The notes under the pieces are model-generated. The model saw only the letters and a list, made by a program, of their open reading frames with translations, was not told where the DNA came from and did no database searches. Made by a program: the position numbers and the translations under genes. From NCBI GenBank assembly GCA_017551865.1, contig JAFZKB010000027.1:62001-126000 (forward strand): 64,000 nt of DNA. Direction: 5' to 3'. This document shows positions 61,930-64,000 of the stretch, in pieces (the first letter of the stretch is position 1; each line of letters opens with the position of its first letter). The DNA comes from Clostridiales bacterium (lineage in GTDB: Bacteria > Bacillota > Clostridia > Saccharofermentanales > Saccharofermentanaceae).

Positions 61930-63099
61930 TTAAACGCGAATTGTCAAAACATATTTGCGGCTATCCAGGTGAATTAATCCCTCCACTTCCATTTTTCCGA
62001 GTTCGGATACGACCATACGGTAAGGAAGTCCTGTCTCTTTTACGATCTCATCAGAAGTCACCTCGGACACTGACAGGAACTCGATCAGTATTCTTCGTAT
62101 TTCCTCCTCTGTGAGCAATTCCGGGCTGTCCTTTATTTTCTTTTCCAGGTTTTTTCTGTCATAGGCGTCCTTTATCTCCTCGATTTCCCGGAAGAATACA
62201 ACATGCGCGAGAAATGCCAGAACATCTTCCGGCTCTGTCGCCGCAGAAGCACCATCTTTTAGGAGCATAAGATTGCCAGCTGCGGTCTCTGAATAGATGA
62301 TGCTCGGCACCACGAATACTTCTTTTCCCTGCGCGCCGGCAAAGCTTGCAGTGTGAAGTGTTCCGCTCTGTTTACCGGCTTCTGGAATGAGAACACAGTC
62401 TGAAATAGCGGAAAGGATCCGGTTTCGGGCCGGAAAATACTGTCGGATCGGCTCCTGGCCAGGTAAAAGCTCGGAAAGAAGAAGGCCGTCTTTTCCAATC
62501 TTTTCGAATAGTTCCCGATTCTCTTTGGGATAGATCTTATCTAATCCGCAGGGCATTACAGCGATGGTCTTCCCGCCGTTTTCAAGGCATGACTCATGGG
62601 CGATCGTATCGACACCTCGTGCAAGGCCGCTTACGATCACCAGGTCATGCCGGCTGAGCTTTCCAGAAAAATCCCGGGTCACCCTTTTCCCGTAGGAGGA
62701 AGGACGTCTCGTTCCGACGATACAAACGCGGGAGCGATCCTTCGAAAGCAGTGAGAGATCTCCTTTGTAGTAGAGGATCAGTGGCATATTCGGGAGGGGC
62801 TGCATATACGACGGATAGTCATCATCGAGACGATCGATGGAATGGATGCCGTGGGAGCTTACATATTCCACATATTCGTCAAAGCGAAGAAAAACGGGGC
62901 TTTCCCGGAATTTCTTCCAGGTATTGAACTGGTCCGCGGTAAGGCTGTCTTCATTTAAATATTCCTCTTTCCCCTCCCACAGTTCTCTTAGCGAAGAAAG
63001 TCCCTTCAACGAAGCGATCTTCATGATCTGCTTTCCTGTCATAATGTGATGTGCGATCATAAGCGAACAGAAAAGATCCGACGCGAGTTTTTGATCCAT
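61930..63099 (-). CDS. dprA: DNA processing protein DprA
   Basis: DprA loads RecA on incoming single-stranded DNA during transformation. The 389-residue protein has an N-terminal helical part, a Rossmann-like core and a C-terminal winged helix (VTSDEIVKETGLPYRMVVSE). The core shows VCIVGTRRPSSYGKRVTRDF, VSGLARGVDTIAHESCL, VMPCGLDKIYPKENRELFEK and ILSAISDCVLIPEAGKQSGT. The start lies just after the comM stop, with a GGGGGTG site. Confidence 0.95.
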   Translation of the reverse strand: MDQKLASDLFCSLMIAHHIMTGKQIMKIASLKGLSSLRELWEGKEEYLNEDSLTADQFNTWKKFRESPVFLRFDEYVEYVSSHGIHSIDRLDDDYPSYMQPLPNMPLILYYKGDLSLLSKDRSRVCIVGTRRPSSYGKRVTRDFSGKLSRHDLVIVSGLARGVDTIAHESCLENGGKTIAVMPCGLDKIYPKENRELFEKIGKDGLLLSELLPGQEPIRQYFPARNRILSAISDCVLIPEAGKQSGTLHTASFAGAQGKEVFVVPSIIYSETAAGNLMLLKDGASAATEPEDVLAFLAHVVFFREIEEIKDAYDRKNLEKKIKDSPELLTEEEIRRILIEFLSVSEVTSDEIVKETGLPYRMVVSELGKMEVEGLIHLDSRKYVLTIRV

Positions 63100-63105
63100 A
63101 TACCG

Positions 63106-64000
63106 TCACCCCCTTTTATCTCCCCATGCGGGGAGACGGAAAGAAACGGCTTCCACGATATGTTCATTTCTTACATCCCGGCTTTCATCAAGGTCAGCGA
63201 TGGTCCTCGAAAGCCGCACCATCCGCTGAAGCCCGCGGACTGAAAGCTTCAGCTGGTGCGCGACCATCGCCGCATATTCCATTTCTTTTTGCGGAAGGCG
63301 GAAGATCTCTCCCAAGTTACATTCTCTGCACTCCCCGTTCCTGCAGGGCGGGATCCCCATTTCCCTGCATCTTTCATACTGCATCTGCCAGATCTCCTGT
63401 ATTCGAGCTCTTAAGGATCTGCTTTCCGGAACAAAATCTCCTTTCATAGTCTCCAGAAGCGAATCCTCCGAGATATGATTCAATGCGCAGAAAATATCCA
63501 TACGGTCTAAAAGAGCACCGCTGACCTTTCCCTGATATGAGGAGATCATCGAAGGCGTACATGTACACTCGGACGGGTTTTCGAGGATTTTGCCGCAGCG
63601 GCAGGGATTCATCGCCCCCACCAGAAGAAAGCGTGCCGGGAATATGTTCGTGCAATTATTTCTAGACACTTTCATCTCTCCGGTCTCGATCGGCACACGC
63701 AGAAGGTCGAGCACATGCGCCGGGAACTCGGGAAGTTCATCTAAAAAGAGTATGCCGTGAAGGGCCCGTGAAATCTCTCCGGGCACGGCAGATCGGCCGC
63801 CGCCGACCATCGCGGACGGCGTACAGGTATGGTGGACATAACGGAAAGGTCTTTCCATGGAAGCAATATTCTCCTTCGAGAGAACGGAAAGCGCGCTCTC
63901 CACACGAAGGAGAGCGATCTTCTCCTCTTTTTGAAGTGGTGGCAGGATACCCTGAAGGATGCGTGCAGAAAGAGATTTGCCGGTACCGGGAGAACCGAAC
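63106..64000 (-). CDS. comM: YifB/ComM-type Mg-chelatase-like AAA+ ATPase, 3' part
   Basis: The last 297 codons of a gene that begins beyond the right edge. Walker A is at the edge (GSPGTGKSLSARI). Walker B is in HGILFLDELPEFPAHVLDLL, followed by a sensor region LVGAMNPCRCGK. The Mg-chelatase C-terminal part contains LKLSVRGLQRMVRLSRTIAD, typical of YifB/ComM. ComM drives branch migration during integration of transforming DNA in some species. Four Cys residues (CRNGECRECN and nearby) fit the zinc-like insert of the family. It is upstream of and close to dprA. Confidence 0.94.
   Translation of the reverse strand, partial: FGSPGTGKSLSARILQGILPPLQKEEKIALLRVESALSVLSKENIASMERPFRYVHHTCTPSAMVGGGRSAVPGEISRALHGILFLDELPEFPAHVLDLLRVPIETGEMKVSRNNCTNIFPARFLLVGAMNPCRCGKILENPSECTCTPSMISSYQGKVSGALLDRMDIFCALNHISEDSLLETMKGDFVPESRSLRARIQEIWQMQYERCREMGIPPCRNGECRECNLGEIFRLPQKEMEYAAMVAHQLKLSVRGLQRMVRLSRTIADLDESRDVRNEHIVEAVSFRLPAWGDKRG

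Overview
The window looks like a mid-GC (about 45-50%) member of the Firmicutes, class Clostridia. The reasons are the gene orders efp-asp23-amaP-DUF2273-nusB-xseA-xseB-ispA-dxs-nadK-argR-recN, dapA-dapB-yajC-dnaG-trmK-nif3 and comM-dprA-topA-trmFO, strong AGGAGG ribosome sites, a class A RNase P RNA, and a trimeric NAD-linked [FeFe]-hydrogenase that implies an anaerobic fermenter. A rumen or gut relative of Ruminococcaceae/Oscillospiraceae is plausible, but the family cannot be fixed from the sequence alone. Most genes are on the minus strand.

Layout. 1-2921: the end of a hydrogenase operon (NuoE-like, NuoF-like, and the start of the catalytic subunit). 3116-4003: a pseudouridine synthase on the plus strand. 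4012-13588: a long minus-strand housekeeping operon from efp down to recN. 13741-29356: six secreted proteins that differ at the N-terminus (DUF6273-like domains or leucine-rich repeats with EF-hand loops) but all end in the same tandem Fn3-like module, with one solute-binding-like lipoprotein among them. 29444-33188: a LuxR-type response regulator, an ATPase-bearing histidine kinase and a multi-pass membrane sensor, then a YqeG phosphatase. 33849-39815: aspartate kinase (plus), a second solute-binding-like lipoprotein, a DUF4867 protein and an O-acetylhomoserine sulfhydrylase-type PLP enzyme. 39948-48217: tRNA-Lys, a lipoprotein, a long-form purM, rnpB, nif3, trmK, dnaG, yajC, dapB and dapA. 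48342-50530: queA-tgt (plus). 50531-57377: a Ser/Thr phosphorylation island (kinase, two PP2C phosphatases, a membrane trypsin-like protease with an FHA domain, a zinc-ribbon FHA protein). 57464-64000: a membrane protein, trmFO, topA, dprA and the 3' part of comM.

How the parts may work together. The 13.7-33.2 kb region is the most unusual. The shared C-terminal module suggests a common way of holding or assembling different recognition domains at the cell surface, and the adjacent sensor, kinase and regulator are the natural candidates to control it. GTTAAC-centred sites lie just upstream of the -10 of both the regulator's promoter and a possible promoter of the first surface-protein operon. 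The second notable system is the FHA/kinase island, where the same short GKTVA motif occurs in the kinase juxtamembrane segment and three times near the N-terminus of the FHA protein, suggesting kinase-phosphorylated FHA docking sites. Smaller regulatory oddities are a probable leaderless queA transcript, a hairpin between the Shine-Dalgarno and the start codon of aspartate kinase, and a large inverted repeat before the DUF4867 gene. No CRISPR array, insertion sequence, phage gene or origin was seen.
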